Source of the DNA: Candidatus Sulfotelmatobacter sp.
Lineage (GTDB): Bacteria > Acidobacteriota > Terriglobia > Terriglobales > Acidobacteriaceae
Direction of reading: 5' to 3'
Length of the DNA stretch: 53,245 bases
Assembly: GCA_017883385.1 (NCBI GenBank)
Contig: JADGNQ010000026.1
Span: 1-53,245 of the forward strand
The position numbers were made by a program, and so were the translations under genes. The notes beneath the pieces were generated by a model that was not told where the DNA came from, ran no database searches, and saw only the letters and a list, made by a program, of their open reading frames with translations. Below are positions 23,239 to 33,710 of this stretch, piece by piece. How positions within the stretch are numbered: the stretch's first letter is position 1; each line of letters opens with the position of its first letter.

Positions 23239-25578
23239 TTGCAGCAGCCAAACCACAATTCCAGTACGGCCCCCACCGTCTACTGGCGGGTTGAGGGGAG
23301 CCTGCTTGACCTGACCGTGGTCGAGCCCGTGGCGTTCTTTACCTGGAACGCCCAGACGTTCGCCGAGCGCTTCCGGCGGCGCGGGCAAATCTTCCTGATG
23401 GCGTTCCTGCGCCCGTTTCTTTACTCCACGAACCGCAAATTCGCCACACGGGCAATACATACCGTCTTGCGCGGTGTCACCCGTGACCGCCTTGATCTTC
23501 TTGGGGAAGAGTTCTTCCTATACAAGTTGAAGCCGCGCTTGAAAGAACGAGGCGTGCAAAAGGTGCAGGAACTGGTGCAGTCCGGGGCGGAAGTCGTGCT
23601 GGTAAGCCAGGGGCTGGAACACGTAATGCGCCCGCTGGCACAGCATCTGGGCGTCAAGCGTATTGTGGCCAACCGCCTGGAGTTCCGTGATGGCACAGCG
23701 ACGGGCCGGTTAATCGAGCCGGTGATCCGGCCACGCGGGGCGTTCGCACGCATTCGGGAAGAGAATCCCGACGGCCGCCGGGCCCCGAAAACCCTGGCAC
23801 GGCAACTCGATATTTCCGTGGAAGATCTGCGGGCCTCGGTGATTTCCGCCGAGCGACACGCTGTTGTGCCAACCCGTCCCATCGTCCATTTTGAAGGACA
23901 TCGGCAGGCGCCCGGGTTTTCCGTTCGCAGGGCTTTCGCCGGCAAACATGTAATGCTGATCGGCGTCACGGGATTCATTGGCAAAGTCTGGTTGGCGAAC
24001 ACGCTTCTGGATTTGCCCGGAGTGGAGCGGATCTACCTGCTGATCCGGCGCCAGAAGTCGAATCCCGGCGAGCGGCGTTTCGAGAAGATGGTGGAAGACT
24101 CGCCGGTCTTCGATCCCCTGTTTGAACGACACGGGGACCGGTTCGCTGAATTTCTGCGCGAGAAGATCGAGGTGGTCGAAGGAGACGTCACGCAGCCCGG
24201 ACTCGGACTGAACGCCGAGGTGTCGCGCCGCTTGCAGGCGAACCTTGACCTCATTATCAACAGCTCGGGCCTGACCGACTTTAATCCCGACCTGCGCGAC
24301 GCGCTCACGACCAACACGGATGCCCCAATCAATGTTCTCGAGTTTGTCCGCACGTCGGATCACGCGGGACTTCTGCATCTCTCCACCTGCTATGTGGCCG
24401 GCGAGCAGGATGGGCGAGTCGGGGAGAAACTGACTCCGAACTACAATCCCCGCGGGCTGGCCGATTTCGATGCGGAGCAGGAATGGCGGTCTCTGCAGGA
24501 ATTCGTCAAGCAGGCCGAAGCTCGGGCCGAAAGCGAGGAAGTTACGTCGATCTTGCGCAAGCAGGCGCAGTCGAAGGAGCATGCGGCGAAGGATCTGCAA
24601 GGCGCTGCGCTGGAAAATCAGATTCGCAAGAACCGAGTCCGTTGGTTGAAGACTTATCTCACGGAGGCGGGGACGAAGCGCGCCAAAGAACTGGGCTGGC
24701 CAAACACCTATACGCTCACCAAGAGCCTGGCCGAGTCGCTCATCGCAAAACATGGCGTAGGATTGCCGGTCGCGGTGGTGCGTCCCGCAATTGTGGAAAC
24801 TTCGGTGGCCAAGCCCTTCCTCGGCTGGAATGAAGGCATCAATACCTCTGCGTCGTTGTCGTATCTGTTGGGGACGTATTTCCGGCAATTGCCCTCGAAC
24901 GAGAGCAAGCGGCTCGACATTATTCCCGTGGATGCCGTTTGCAACGGCATGACTCTAATTGCTGCCGCAGTCATGGAGCGCAGACATGATCCGCTCTACC
25001 AACTTGCGACTTCGGTGACGAATCCATGCGACATGGGGCGGTCCATCGAGTTGACGTCTCTGGCGCACCGCAAGCACTACCGCGCGCAGGAAGGGCTGGA
25101 ATCGTGGCTGCGCTTGCGATTTGACGCGATTTCTGTCTCGAAGACCCGCTACAACCGCATGTCTGCGCCGGCCCAGAAGGCGATTGTGAAATCCATCCAG
25201 CGCATCATGTCGCCGCTGCCGCTGAAGAAGGCTCCGCTGGTAAAGACCGAACGAAGTCTGGAGCGTCTCGAGAAACTGATCGAGCTGTTCGAGCCCTTCA
25301 TTTTGTTGAACGAGCATGATTTCATAGCGGAGAACATCGAGAAGCTTTCGTACGCACTCGTGCCCGAAGAGCAGGATATTTTCGCTTACGATACGCGCGG
25401 GCTCGATTGGTGGGAATACTGGATCAACATTCACATCCCGGCCCTGCGTCGCTGGACGTATCCGTTGATTGAAGGGAGGCCTTTGGAAGCACGGCCTCCT
25501 CGCGACATTCAACTTGCGCCCGCAACCGGAGATGCCGTGAAGACGGGGACCAACGGAGCCACGTGGCGATATTCCTGA
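23239..25578 (+). CDS. Fusion of an inactivated HAD-IB domain with a fatty acyl-CoA/ACP reductase
   Basis: 779 residues from a TTG start. Residues ~12-200 follow the HAD-IB (SerB/PlsC-associated) fold: [19 protein letters not shown] and [12 protein letters not shown] match family motifs. The nucleophile loop that should read DxDGT is RVEGS (Arg17, Glu19) and the motif-III Lys is missing, so phosphatase activity is not expected. From ~230 a male-sterility/NAD_binding_4 reductase begins: GVTGFIGK at 242-249, [10 protein letters not shown], and catalytic Tyr491/Lys495 in [16 protein letters not shown]-terminal fatty-acyl-reductase helical domain with two long helices follows. It likely reduces an acyl thioester to aldehyde or alcohol in the cytoplasm. 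First gene of the lipid locus; its end overlaps the next gene by 16 bases. Confidence 0.85.
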   Translation: MQQPNHNSSTAPTVYWRVEGSLLDLTVVEPVAFFTWNAQTFAERFRRRGQIFLMAFLRPFLYSTNRKFATRAIHTVLRGVTRDRLDLLGEEFFLYKLKPRLKERGVQKVQELVQSGAEVVLVSQGLEHVMRPLAQHLGVKRIVANRLEFRDGTATGRLIEPVIRPRGAFARIREENPDGRRAPKTLARQLDISVEDLRASVISAERHAVVPTRPIVHFEGHRQAPGFSVRRAFAGKHVMLIGVTGFIGKVWLANTLLDLPGVERIYLLIRRQKSNPGERRFEKMVEDSPVFDPLFERHGDRFAEFLREKIEVVEGDVTQPGLGLNAEVSRRLQANLDLIINSSGLTDFNPDLRDALTTNTDAPINVLEFVRTSDHAGLLHLSTCYVAGEQDGRVGEKLTPNYNPRGLADFDAEQEWRSLQEFVKQAEARAESEEVTSILRKQAQSKEHAAKDLQGAALENQIRKNRVRWLKTYLTEAGTKRAKELGWPNTYTLTKSLAESLIAKHGVGLPVAVVRPAIVETSVAKPFLGWNEGINTSASLSYLLGTYFRQLPSNESKRLDIIPVDAVCNGMTLIAAAVMERRHDPLYQLATSVTNPCDMGRSIELTSLAHRKHYRAQEGLESWLRLRFDAISVSKTRYNRMSAPAQKAIVKSIQRIMSPLPLKKAPLVKTERSLERLEKLIELFEPFILLNEHDFIAENIEKLSYALVPEEQDIFAYDTRGLDWWEYWINIHIPALRRWTYPLIEGRPLEARPPRDIQLAPATGDAVKTGTNGATWRYS

Positions 25579-26696
25579 CTGGGTCAACCGGATACATTGG
25601 CGCGCATGTTGCCGCTAACCTGCTCGAGGGGCACGGCGCCTCGCTGAACCTTCTGGTGCGCGCCCGCGATCTGCAGGAAGCCCAGTCCCGGCTGTGGCGC
25701 GCGCTGCAATTGCACCTGGATTTCCCGCGCTTCTATGAGCACCTGCAGACGCGGGTGAGGATTTTTTGCGGTGACCTGACTTCCACCGGCTTCGGACTGG
25801 GCCGCGATGAGTACGACCGGCTGGTGCACACTACCGATTCCGTGATTCACTGCGCGGCCTCGCTGAACCGGAAGTCGGAGAAGAGTTGCCTGAATGTGAA
25901 CCTGCGAGGGACGCTCGAAGTCCTGACCCTGGCGCGGCAGGCCGAGCATTATCACGGCCTGCGACGTTTCAGCGAGGTCAGCACGGTAGCAGTCGCGGGC
26001 AAGCGCAGTAATGAAGTTGTGACAGAGGATCGGTCGATCGAGTGGGATCGTTCCGACTATGATCCCTACGCGCGCACGAAAAAATTCTGTGAGCACATGA
26101 CCCGGGTGCTGCTGCCCGACACGCCGAAGACAGTCTTCCGCCCGAGCATTGTGCTGGGCGACAGCCGGCATGCGGAAACGACGCAGTTCGATATGGTCAA
26201 AGCGTTCGTGTTTCTGGCCGGCCTTCCGGTGCTGCCGTTTCGTCCCACAGACAAGATCGACATTGTGAATGTGGATTTTGTAGCGGACGCGATTGCGACT
26301 TTGCACCAAAAAGAACAGCCGCAGTACGAGACGTATCACCTTTCCTCGGGAACCGGGTCGCAGACGTTCCGCGAATTGACCACTGCGCTCGCCGCCGCAC
26401 AGCAGAAGCGCGGCCCTGTGTTTCTTCCGTTCGCTGAAAAACCCTTCGCTGGTTCGGTCAACTTCCTGTCAAATCGCAAGGGATCGATGGCCAAGGGCGC
26501 TTTGCTGTTGAAGGTCTTCATGCCGTATCTGGTATGGAATACCGTGTTCGACAACACACGCGTGACCTCAGAGTTGGGACGCAAGCCAGTTCCGTTTTCG
26601 CAGTACAGCTTTCCGTTGCTGAAATTCAGCCGCGAGAACAACTTCGAGTACAAGTACCAGCCCTGGCCCGCCGCTAAAGGAGGGACAGCCGCATGA
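25563..26696 (+). CDS. Extended SDR, thioester-reductase-like
   Basis: 377 residues from a GTG that overlaps the reductase gene. Rossmann motif TGSTGYIG at 6-13, then VIHCAASLN and the active-site YARTK (YxxxK), placing it in the extended short-chain dehydrogenases near the thioester-reductase/NAD_binding_4 group. It may act on the product of the previous enzyme or on a nucleotide-sugar-like substrate. Its stop overlaps the next start (ATGA), so both are coupled. Substrate unknown. Confidence 0.8.
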   Translation: MAIFLTGSTGYIGAHVAANLLEGHGASLNLLVRARDLQEAQSRLWRALQLHLDFPRFYEHLQTRVRIFCGDLTSTGFGLGRDEYDRLVHTTDSVIHCAASLNRKSEKSCLNVNLRGTLEVLTLARQAEHYHGLRRFSEVSTVAVAGKRSNEVVTEDRSIEWDRSDYDPYARTKKFCEHMTRVLLPDTPKTVFRPSIVLGDSRHAETTQFDMVKAFVFLAGLPVLPFRPTDKIDIVNVDFVADAIATLHQKEQPQYETYHLSSGTGSQTFRELTTALAAAQQKRGPVFLPFAEKPFAGSVNFLSNRKGSMAKGALLLKVFMPYLVWNTVFDNTRVTSELGRKPVPFSQYSFPLLKFSRENNFEYKYQPWPAAKGGTAA

Positions 26697-28102
26697 TGGA
26701 TCTCATCCTGGAGGCGTGGGTCAGTGGCAACATCGAGCGCGCTAAGGCGGGGTGGATGCTCGGGGCAAGGAAGCGGTGGCAGCCCGGCGAGAAACTGAAG
26801 CTTCTCTTTGCCGGATATAACGGCACGCGCAACATGGGCTCGGATGTACGTGTGGAAGAGATGCTGCGCCAGATTCGCCACATCCTGGGCTCAGAGCGTG
26901 TGGATTTCACCGCCATGACATTCGATTTTGAGCGCTCCCGAGGCTACTTCGAAAATACTGCACAGGTCCGTCTGCCAGATATCTTTCCGCCGTTCTTGTC
27001 AGATGAAGTGCCCCGGCACCATGGCGTGGTGGCCTGCGAAGGCTCCATGTTCAAGAGCAAATTCGCCAATGCTCTGACCACGATGATGATCGGCTCGCTC
27101 GGCATTGCCGCGGCGCAGAACAAACTTTCCGTGGGCTACGGCGGGGAAGCTGGCGACATGGACCCGGTGCTGGCCAAGATGTGCGGGCGCTACTGCAAGA
27201 ATTCGCTGGTCATCACGCGCAACGAAGAGTCGCGCACCCTGTTGCGCGAGCTGGGCGTTCCGACGGAATTGGGGACAGATACGGCGTGGACCTTTGAGCC
27301 GCGTCCGGCCGAGTATGGCCAGAGCATTTTGCGGCAGGTGGGATGGGACGGACGCGCCCCGGTGTTGGTGGTGTGTCCAATCAATCCGTTCGAGTGGCCG
27401 GTGAAAGCCTCGGTGGCCAAAGCGGCGCTGCACAGCCTGACAGGTGCTTACAAGAAGAGCCACTATCGCGGTCCGTACTTCCACAACACTGGACCGGCGG
27501 CCGACCGCGCCTACGAGCATTACCTGACGTCCATTGCCAAAGCGCTGGATGCGTTCCGCAAGCAGCGCAGTGTATTCGTCATCCTCGTGGCGACGGAGCG
27601 CCTGGATGCGCGTCCGGCAAATCGTATCTCCGAGAAGCTGGGTGGAGTGCCGATTCTAACCTCCGACCAGTACAACATGTACGAGATTGTCAGCATTCTG
27701 CGCGCGTGCCACATGATGGCCTCGTCGCGCTATCACGGGATTGTGACGTCGATGCCAGCACTCGTACCTTCCGCCGGGATCACGATGGATGAGCGCATCC
27801 GCAACCTCATGCGCGAGCGCGGACACCAGGATCTGCTGATGACAGTCGATGATCCGGATCTCGAGCAGAAACTGCTGGTGGCGCTGGAAACGTTGGCTAC
27901 GCAGGGCGAGCGCATCGCCGACGGCATTGCCCGCACCGTGGTGAAGAATCTGAAAGTGATGGCGCGGATGGGAGTCTTCTTCGAAGAAGAAGTCCAGCGG
28001 CGGTATCCAGAGTTCCCGACTCGGACAGGCGAATGGAGTTGGGAGGATTATCTTCCGCCAATGAACGCCTCGTTGCGGCAGTTGGTGGCCGCGTACAGTT
28101 AG
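26693..28102 (+). CDS. Polysaccharide pyruvyl transferase-like protein
   Basis: 469 residues. [19 protein letters not shown] near the N-terminus and [17 protein letters not shown] near residue 340 are the two hallmark regions of the CsaB/polysaccharide pyruvyl transferase family, which transfer pyruvate from PEP to a sugar or belong to a GT-B-like fold. A ~45-residue N-terminal and ~90-residue C-terminal extension are not usual. Coupled to the upstream SDR by a 4-base overlap. In this locus the acceptor may be a glycolipid head group; that is inference. Confidence 0.75.
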   Translation: MMDLILEAWVSGNIERAKAGWMLGARKRWQPGEKLKLLFAGYNGTRNMGSDVRVEEMLRQIRHILGSERVDFTAMTFDFERSRGYFENTAQVRLPDIFPPFLSDEVPRHHGVVACEGSMFKSKFANALTTMMIGSLGIAAAQNKLSVGYGGEAGDMDPVLAKMCGRYCKNSLVITRNEESRTLLRELGVPTELGTDTAWTFEPRPAEYGQSILRQVGWDGRAPVLVVCPINPFEWPVKASVAKAALHSLTGAYKKSHYRGPYFHNTGPAADRAYEHYLTSIAKALDAFRKQRSVFVILVATERLDARPANRISEKLGGVPILTSDQYNMYEIVSILRACHMMASSRYHGIVTSMPALVPSAGITMDERIRNLMRERGHQDLLMTVDDPDLEQKLLVALETLATQGERIADGIARTVVKNLKVMARMGVFFEEEVQRRYPEFPTRTGEWSWEDYLPPMNASLRQLVAAYS

Positions 28103-28129
28103 GTCACGCCGGGTCTCAGCACATAAACC

Positions 28130-29779
28130 ATGCCATTTGTCGGGGAACTATTTTCGCAACTCAAGGCGGTCGCTGGCACCACGGTGCTCGAAGAAATCCG
28201 TGATGGCCAGGTCACGGGTGTGACTGGTGGCGAACTGCTCGAGTTGATCCGCAAGGCGCGGACGTTTCTTGCTGCACAGGGCCTGCAGAAGGGTGACCGC
28301 TGCGGATTGCTGGCGGCGAATAGCATCCGCTGGATGGCGATTGATCTAGCGGCCATGGCGGAGGGATTGATTGTTGTCCCGTTGTACTTCCGTCAGGCTC
28401 CGGCGGAGTTGGCCGCAATGATGAAGGACAGCACGCCGTCGCTGGTCTGCTGCGGCGATGCGACGCTCCGCGATGGAATTCAGAAGAACTGGCCCGCGGC
28501 TCCTCCGCATTTTCTCTTTGACGAAATCTTTGCGGGTGCAGACGGAGTCACTTTAGATCGCCCGCAAGTTCGCGACACCGACCCGGTCACCATCATCTAT
28601 ACCTCGGGCACGTCGGGCGAAGCCAAAGGTGTAGCGCTGACAGCGGCAAACGTTGGGTTCATGCTGGGGTGCACTTCAGCGCGGCTCGATTTGCTCATGG
28701 GAGGCCGGTCGGGACGGGACCGCATTTTCCACTACCTGCCGTTCAGTTTCTGCGCGTCGTGGATTGCCGTTCTGACTTTTCTGCTCCGCGGGAGCCTGGT
28801 GACGCTGAACACCGACGTGACGAAGATTCCGAACGACATGCCGGCGGTCGCGCCGCACTATTTTCTCAATGTCCCACAGTTGCTCGAGCGCATGCGCCGC
28901 GGGGTAGACGAGCAGATCGCACAAAGAGGCGGTGTCGCCCATGCGATTTACTCGCGCGCCAAGGCGGCGCGGATCAGGCAGAACGAAAAGCGATCGCAAT
29001 CGGCCGATGCCATCTGGTTGTGGCTGGCCAATACTGTCGTCCTTCCTGCGATCCGCAAAAAGATGGTGGGCGGCAATTTAAAGGCCCTGATCTGCGGGTC
29101 GGCGCCGCTCACTGCGGAGACTCAGGACTATTTCAGCATGCTCAGCATCCCCGTGCTGCAGGTCTACGGGCTGACGGAGACGACGGGGATCTGTACCATG
29201 GACGATCCTAACAACGTCGTGTCCGGGCGCGTGGGGCCCGCGGTCTCCGGAATCGAAATGAGGCTCGGCGAGAATGATGAGATCGTGGTGCGCGGGGCAA
29301 ACGTTTTTCCGGGGTACTGGAACCGTCCGCAGCAGACGGCGGACGTGCTGCGCGACGGATGGTTTCACACTGGCGATCAGGGTGAAATGGACGCTTCGGG
29401 GAACTGGCGGATCGTGGGGCGGATCAAGAATCTGATCGTGCTCGGCTCGGGCCACAAGATCGCGCCAGAGACGATCGAAGACGAGATCGCGCGTCATCTG
29501 CCCGGTGCGCAGCAGGTGGTTGTAGTGGGCAATGGCCGCGGGTATCTTTCGGCAATCGTTACAGGGAATGTGAGCGGGGAGCAGGTGCAGGCAGCGCTCG
29601 ACGCGGTTAACCCTCAATTGCCCCATTACAAGCAAGTGCGGGCGTTTGTGGTGCGGCCCGAGCCCTTTTCCATTGAAAATGGAATGCTTACGGCAAACGG
29701 CAAACTGAAGCGCGACCTGATCTCAGCGCGGCTCAAGAGCGAGATCGAGGGCATGTATCAGGTCAAGCAGGCGGTGTAG
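28130..29779 (+). CDS. AMP-forming acyl-CoA/acyl-ACP ligase (first)
   Basis: 549-residue ANL-superfamily enzyme. P-loop IIYTSGTSGEAKG at ~155-167, then QVYGLTETTG, the GWFHTGDQGEMD hinge region and the C-terminal catalytic Lys in LTANGKLKRD. Overall layout resembles bacterial long-chain fatty acyl ligases. It would activate a fatty acid as acyl-AMP and load CoA or the ACP encoded 0.9 kb downstream. 27 bases after the pyruvyl transferase-like gene. Confidence 0.87.
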   Translation: MPFVGELFSQLKAVAGTTVLEEIRDGQVTGVTGGELLELIRKARTFLAAQGLQKGDRCGLLAANSIRWMAIDLAAMAEGLIVVPLYFRQAPAELAAMMKDSTPSLVCCGDATLRDGIQKNWPAAPPHFLFDEIFAGADGVTLDRPQVRDTDPVTIIYTSGTSGEAKGVALTAANVGFMLGCTSARLDLLMGGRSGRDRIFHYLPFSFCASWIAVLTFLLRGSLVTLNTDVTKIPNDMPAVAPHYFLNVPQLLERMRRGVDEQIAQRGGVAHAIYSRAKAARIRQNEKRSQSADAIWLWLANTVVLPAIRKKMVGGNLKALICGSAPLTAETQDYFSMLSIPVLQVYGLTETTGICTMDDPNNVVSGRVGPAVSGIEMRLGENDEIVVRGANVFPGYWNRPQQTADVLRDGWFHTGDQGEMDASGNWRIVGRIKNLIVLGSGHKIAPETIEDEIARHLPGAQQVVVVGNGRGYLSAIVTGNVSGEQVQAALDAVNPQLPHYKQVRAFVVRPEPFSIENGMLTANGKLKRDLISARLKSEIEGMYQVKQAV

Positions 29780-29807
29780 TTGGCTGGCGGAGGAGCCGGC
29801 GCTTCGC

Positions 29808-30611
29808 ATGAAACAGTTTCAAGGGCAAACGCTCTCCTGGGATCTGAAGGACGGAATCATTGAGCTGGCGCTTCACCGCGAGCCGCTCAACGAGATCAGC
29901 TCGCTCACGCTCGGGGAACTGGAGCAGTTCGTAGCCGCGCTCGACGGTCTCGGCGGCGAAGCGCACGCACTCATCCTGCACAGCACACTGAAATCCGGAT
30001 TCTGCGCGGGCGCTGATCTGCGTGAACTCTACCAGTGGATTCGGGAGTATGGACAGGTGGAAGTAGCCACACACGCTAGAGAGTACTTGGAGCGAATCCA
30101 TTCTGTGATGAACGCCCTCGACTCCTCACCCTTGACCACGATTGCGGCCGTGCATGGTGTGACCTTCGGCGGAGGATTTGAACTGGCGCTGACCTGCGAC
30201 TTGCTTGTCGCCGACAAGATGGCGCGCTTCTGCTTTCCCGAACTGCGTTTGGGATTGATCCCCGGATACGGCGGAATTCCAAGGCTAAAGCGGGATCTGG
30301 GCAATGCTGTGGTGCGCGACCTGCTACTGACGGGCCGGAGTTTCAATGCCACCAAGGCCCAACAGATCGGTCTGGTAAGCCAGGTCGTGGGCGAGGGCGA
30401 GGCGTTGCGCGCGGCGCGGGCCACAGCAACGCAGATGGCGAAGTTCGACCGCACGACTGCCGCTGCCGCCAAGCGATTCATCAAGCCGATTCCACATGAG
30501 GAATTGCGACGGGAAATCGACATCTTCTGCGAGCTCATTTCGCGGCCCGCGGTGGAAGCCGGATTGAAGAAGTTTGTGGAGAGCACGGACGCGCAGCCGT
30601 ATCTGCCATAG
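29808..30611 (+). CDS. Enoyl-CoA hydratase/isomerase family protein (crotonase)
   Basis: 267 residues. Oxyanion-hole sequences FCAGADLREL and FGGGFELALTCD; both catalytic acids of hydratases are present (Glu125 in GGGFELAL, Glu145 in FCFPELRLG). Hydration or isomerisation of an acyl thioester double bond is therefore possible. Its start lies directly behind a truncated copy of the GCCGGCGCTTCG hairpin repeat, and no good ribosome site is seen (GGAGGAG is 17 bases upstream). Confidence 0.85.
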   Translation: MKQFQGQTLSWDLKDGIIELALHREPLNEISSLTLGELEQFVAALDGLGGEAHALILHSTLKSGFCAGADLRELYQWIREYGQVEVATHAREYLERIHSVMNALDSSPLTTIAAVHGVTFGGGFELALTCDLLVADKMARFCFPELRLGLIPGYGGIPRLKRDLGNAVVRDLLLTGRSFNATKAQQIGLVSQVVGEGEALRAARATATQMAKFDRTTAAAAKRFIKPIPHEELRREIDIFCELISRPAVEAGLKKFVESTDAQPYLP

Positions 30612-30650
30612 TCCAGACTGGATTAGCAGACTGGATTAGAATGACTCCTT

Positions 30651-30893
30651 ATGGAAACAGCAGAAAAGACTCTTGACGAGATACTTACCCTTGCCGCCGC
30701 GCACTTCAAGGTAGCGCGCGAGAAGCTCTCTCCGGACGAGGACTTCTTCAAGGCGCTCGGGATCGACAGCCTGCAGACCCTCGACTTGTTGACAAAACTG
30801 GAGAATCACTTCCGGGTTGAGCTGCCGGACTACGAACTGCAGGGTGTGACCGACTTTCGCACACTGGCCGCCAAGATTCAGGCGCGACTGTAG
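30651..30893 (+). CDS. Acyl carrier protein
   Basis: 80 residues, acidic, four-helix ACP pattern. The phosphopantetheine attachment Ser is Ser40 in LGIDSLQTL. It differs enough from housekeeping AcpP (DSLxxLDL rather than DSLDTVEL) to be a dedicated carrier. Between the crotonase and the second ligase, it is the likely acyl shuttle of this locus. Confidence 0.92.
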   Translation: METAEKTLDEILTLAAAHFKVAREKLSPDEDFFKALGIDSLQTLDLLTKLENHFRVELPDYELQGVTDFRTLAAKIQARL

Positions 30894-30910
30894 GTGAGAA
30901 ATCCCACTAG

Positions 30911-31005
30911 TGATTGCTGATTTCTGATTGTTGATTGCCGAGGAACGTGCCTGCGACGCCATGTCCCGTTGGTGAATCGACAATCTACAATCGACAATCA
31001 GCAAT
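30911..31005. repeat. AT-rich inverted repeat between ACP and second ligase
   Basis: Left arm 30911-30939 (TGATTGCTGATTTCTGATTG) and right arm 30975-31005 (AATCGACAATCAGCAAT) are imperfect inverted copies of a TTGATTG/CAATCAA theme. It ends 5 bases before the ATG of the following ligase and would form a long hairpin in the transcript. Confidence 0.6.
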
Positions 31006-31010
31006 TCTTT

Positions 31011-32720
31011 ATGCTTGATCTCCGCCAATACACATGTCTGGGCGCAGCGTTGCGCGATGCACTCGACCGCTTCTCGGCTGAAGTCTGCCTGATCGAGGCG
31101 GATCGCGATCGCGAGAAGGTGCGCCTGACATATTCCGATTTCAAAGAAATTGCCTTGCCCCTGGTACGTGCTTTGGAGGACGCCGACTTCGATCCTGGCG
31201 ACCGCGCGGCCATCATCATGACGAATCAGTCGAAGTGGCTGATCTCGGCGTACGCTGTTTTCTATTGCGGTGGCGTGCTGGTGCCGCTGGACTACAAGTT
31301 GACTGCGGCCGAGCACCTGCAACTGCTCGCTCACTCCAAGTCGAAGGTGCTCATTGTCGAGTACCACCTGTGGCGCGCGATCATGCAGTCCCCCGAGTTC
31401 CAGAAGATTGGGATGAAGATTGTCCTCGTAACGGAAGCCCCGCTGGGCTCGGATTTGGCGGGCGCGTTTCGCTGGGAGGACTTCAAACGCAAAGGCGCTC
31501 CCGACTTTGTCATGCGTCAGAAAGACGATGTCGCCTGCATCGTCTATTCGTCCGGGACTGGGGGGCGTCCCAAAGGCTGCGTCCTCACACACGAAAACTA
31601 TTTGGAACAGTGCCGGGCGCTCACCGCTTGGTATCCCTTCTGGCCCGGAGTGCGGTATCTGAGCATTCTCCCTACCAATCACGCGATTGATTTCATGGTT
31701 GGCTTCATCGGCCCGTTCGTGTGTGGAGCGTGCGTTGTGCACCTGCGCACACTGCGTCCAGAGTTTGTGCGCGATGCGTTCGTGCGCTACCGGATTACTT
31801 ACGTATCGCTGGTTCCGATGATCGTGAAGAACCTGGAGCGGGGCCTGCGTGCGAAATTCGACGAGCTGCCATCGTGGAAGCGGGCTTTCCTGAACGGCAT
31901 GATTGCGACCAACAAACTCCTGACGCGCCGCCGGCCAAGAGTGAAGCTCAGCCGTATGCTCCTCTCCGGCGTCCATCGCGGATTTGGGGGCGAGTTGCTG
32001 GCGTTGATCACTGGCGGGGCATTCATGGAGCCCTCAACCATGCAGTTCTTTTACGATCTCGGCATTCCAGTGGTCAACGGCTACGGCCTCACAGAGGCCG
32101 GGACTGCGCTCACCCTCAACGATCTCAAGCCGTTTCGCGCGGACACAGTCGGCAAGCCGCTTCCGGGTGTCGAATTGCGAGTTCTGAATCCGGATAGCGA
32201 GGGTGTGGGGGAAGTAGCCGTTAGCAGCAAGACGGTGATGTCGCACTATCTCGACGATCCGGAACTTACCTTGGAGACGATCGTCGATGGCTGGCTTCTG
32301 ACCGGCGATCTGGGCCGGTTTGACCGGGGCGGGCATCTGCAGCTCTTCGGGCGTAAGAAGAACATGATCGTCACCGAAGGGGGAAAGAACATCTACCCTG
32401 AGGATATTGAGACGATCTTCGATGGGCTGCCGGTGAAAGAGTACAGCGTGTTTGCGGCGAATTACATCTGGCCGAAAAAGGAACTGGGGAGCGAGAGTTT
32501 GGTGCTCGTACTTCGCCTGGAGCAGAACCAGAAATTCGACAGTAAGTTGCTGGAAGAAATCTCGACGCGAAACCGGCGATTGCCCGACTTCAAGCGTGTG
32601 GGCGGATACCTGGTCTGGGACAAAGACTTTCCGCGCACCGCCTCGATGAAGATTAAACGGCAGGCGCTGGCGGAAGAGATTGGAAAATCGATGGAGCGGG
32701 CAGCAGTGGTGGGATTGTGA
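31011..32720 (+). CDS. AMP-forming acyl ligase (second)
   Basis: 569 residues from the ATG just behind the inverted repeat; a GTG at 30969 would begin inside the repeat and is less likely. ANL-superfamily: P-loop [11 protein letters not shown] at 179-189, [46 protein letters not shown], and the catalytic Lys in [14 protein letters not shown]. The Gly in place of the usual Ser/Thr in the P-loop is slightly atypical. Two distinct ligases around one ACP suggest two acyl substrates or one ligase charging CoA and the other ACP. Confidence 0.85.
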   Translation: MLDLRQYTCLGAALRDALDRFSAEVCLIEADRDREKVRLTYSDFKEIALPLVRALEDADFDPGDRAAIIMTNQSKWLISAYAVFYCGGVLVPLDYKLTAAEHLQLLAHSKSKVLIVEYHLWRAIMQSPEFQKIGMKIVLVTEAPLGSDLAGAFRWEDFKRKGAPDFVMRQKDDVACIVYSSGTGGRPKGCVLTHENYLEQCRALTAWYPFWPGVRYLSILPTNHAIDFMVGFIGPFVCGACVVHLRTLRPEFVRDAFVRYRITYVSLVPMIVKNLERGLRAKFDELPSWKRAFLNGMIATNKLLTRRRPRVKLSRMLLSGVHRGFGGELLALITGGAFMEPSTMQFFYDLGIPVVNGYGLTEAGTALTLNDLKPFRADTVGKPLPGVELRVLNPDSEGVGEVAVSSKTVMSHYLDDPELTLETIVDGWLLTGDLGRFDRGGHLQLFGRKKNMIVTEGGKNIYPEDIETIFDGLPVKEYSVFAANYIWPKKELGSESLVLVLRLEQNQKFDSKLLEEISTRNRRLPDFKRVGGYLVWDKDFPRTASMKIKRQALAEEIGKSMERAAVVGL

Positions 32721-32784
32721 CCCGCTGAGTTCGATCGCGAGTTCTCGCAGAACATCCAATCATTGGTGAAACGGATCCGGGATC

Positions 32785-33687
32785 TTGGGACAAAACTATC
32801 TTGCAATTGTGAATCCGGCGGCAGGCGGCGGGAGGAGCAGCAAACTGCTGGGCCCGGCGCTCGAGCGCTTGCGGGCGGGCGGTATTGAGGTCAAGGTGGC
32901 TGCGACCCGCGCTCCGGGGCAGGCGACCGAGATTGCGCGCGAGGCCTACGGGCGCGGCGTTCGGAACTTCATAGCGGTCGGTGGCGACGGCACTTCTTAC
33001 GAGGTCGTGAACGGTCTGTTTCCCCAGGCCCTCGACGGCGAGCGCCCTACCTTGGCGTTCCTGCCGTTGGGCACAGGGAACTCCTTCCTGCGCGATTTCA
33101 GTGACCGCGGCGTCGAGCACGCCATCGAGTCGTTGCTGACTCAGCGCAGCCGCGCGTGCGACGTGATGCGCTTGCGGCATCGCACGGGTGTTATCTACTA
33201 CATTAACCTGTTGAGCATGGGCTTCTCGGCAGACGTCGCAACGCTCCGCGCGCGACGTTTCAGTGCCTGGGGAGAACTCGGGTACGTCACCTCGATTTTC
33301 CTGACGCTGGCGCGCTTCAACCGTCGCCCGTTTCCGGTTCGCGTCGAGGGGGCAGAAGGCTTCGACAGCCGGAGTTGCCTCTTCCTGACCTTCAACAACA
33401 GCAAGTTTACTGGCGGAACGATGATGATTGCTCCCAAGGCCGAGATCGATAGTGGTTTGATCGAATATGTCCGTTGGGGGCCGATCGGTCGCTTGGGGCT
33501 GATCCGCAATCTCCCGGGTCTCTACGACGGCACGCATATTGAGCATCCACTGGCCGAGCGCAACGCCGTGCGGCGGGTTGAGTTCAACCTCGATACGCCA
33601 ATCGATGTGATGGTCGACGGGGAAGTGCTGACGCTACATTGCGAGGAGTTGGACGTGCTGCCTGGGGCGCTGGACGTCGTGGTCTAG
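32785..33687 (+). CDS. Diacylglycerol kinase-family lipid kinase
   Basis: 300 residues from a TTG start. NPAAGGGR at the N-terminus and the nucleotide motif VGGDGT at 65-70 with LPLGTGNSFLRDF define the DAGK/YegS/BmrU lipid-kinase family; the C-terminal beta-sandwich ends with VDGEVL. It phosphorylates a lipid hydroxyl at the inner membrane. Following the reductase-ligase-ACP genes by 64 bases, it may phosphorylate the lipid they make. Confidence 0.9.
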   Translation: MGQNYLAIVNPAAGGGRSSKLLGPALERLRAGGIEVKVAATRAPGQATEIAREAYGRGVRNFIAVGGDGTSYEVVNGLFPQALDGERPTLAFLPLGTGNSFLRDFSDRGVEHAIESLLTQRSRACDVMRLRHRTGVIYYINLLSMGFSADVATLRARRFSAWGELGYVTSIFLTLARFNRRPFPVRVEGAEGFDSRSCLFLTFNNSKFTGGTMMIAPKAEIDSGLIEYVRWGPIGRLGLIRNLPGLYDGTHIEHPLAERNAVRRVEFNLDTPIDVMVDGEVLTLHCEELDVLPGALDVVV

Positions 33688-33710
33688 TGACCGTGGTATA
33701 AGGATGAATC

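Noticed and set aside
23710-24888. 392-codon minus-strand open frame
   Set aside because: Antisense to the reductase fusion, which has catalytic motifs on the plus strand.
30636-31976. 446-codon minus-strand open frame
   Set aside because: Would run across the ACP and second ligase genes; no conserved motif.
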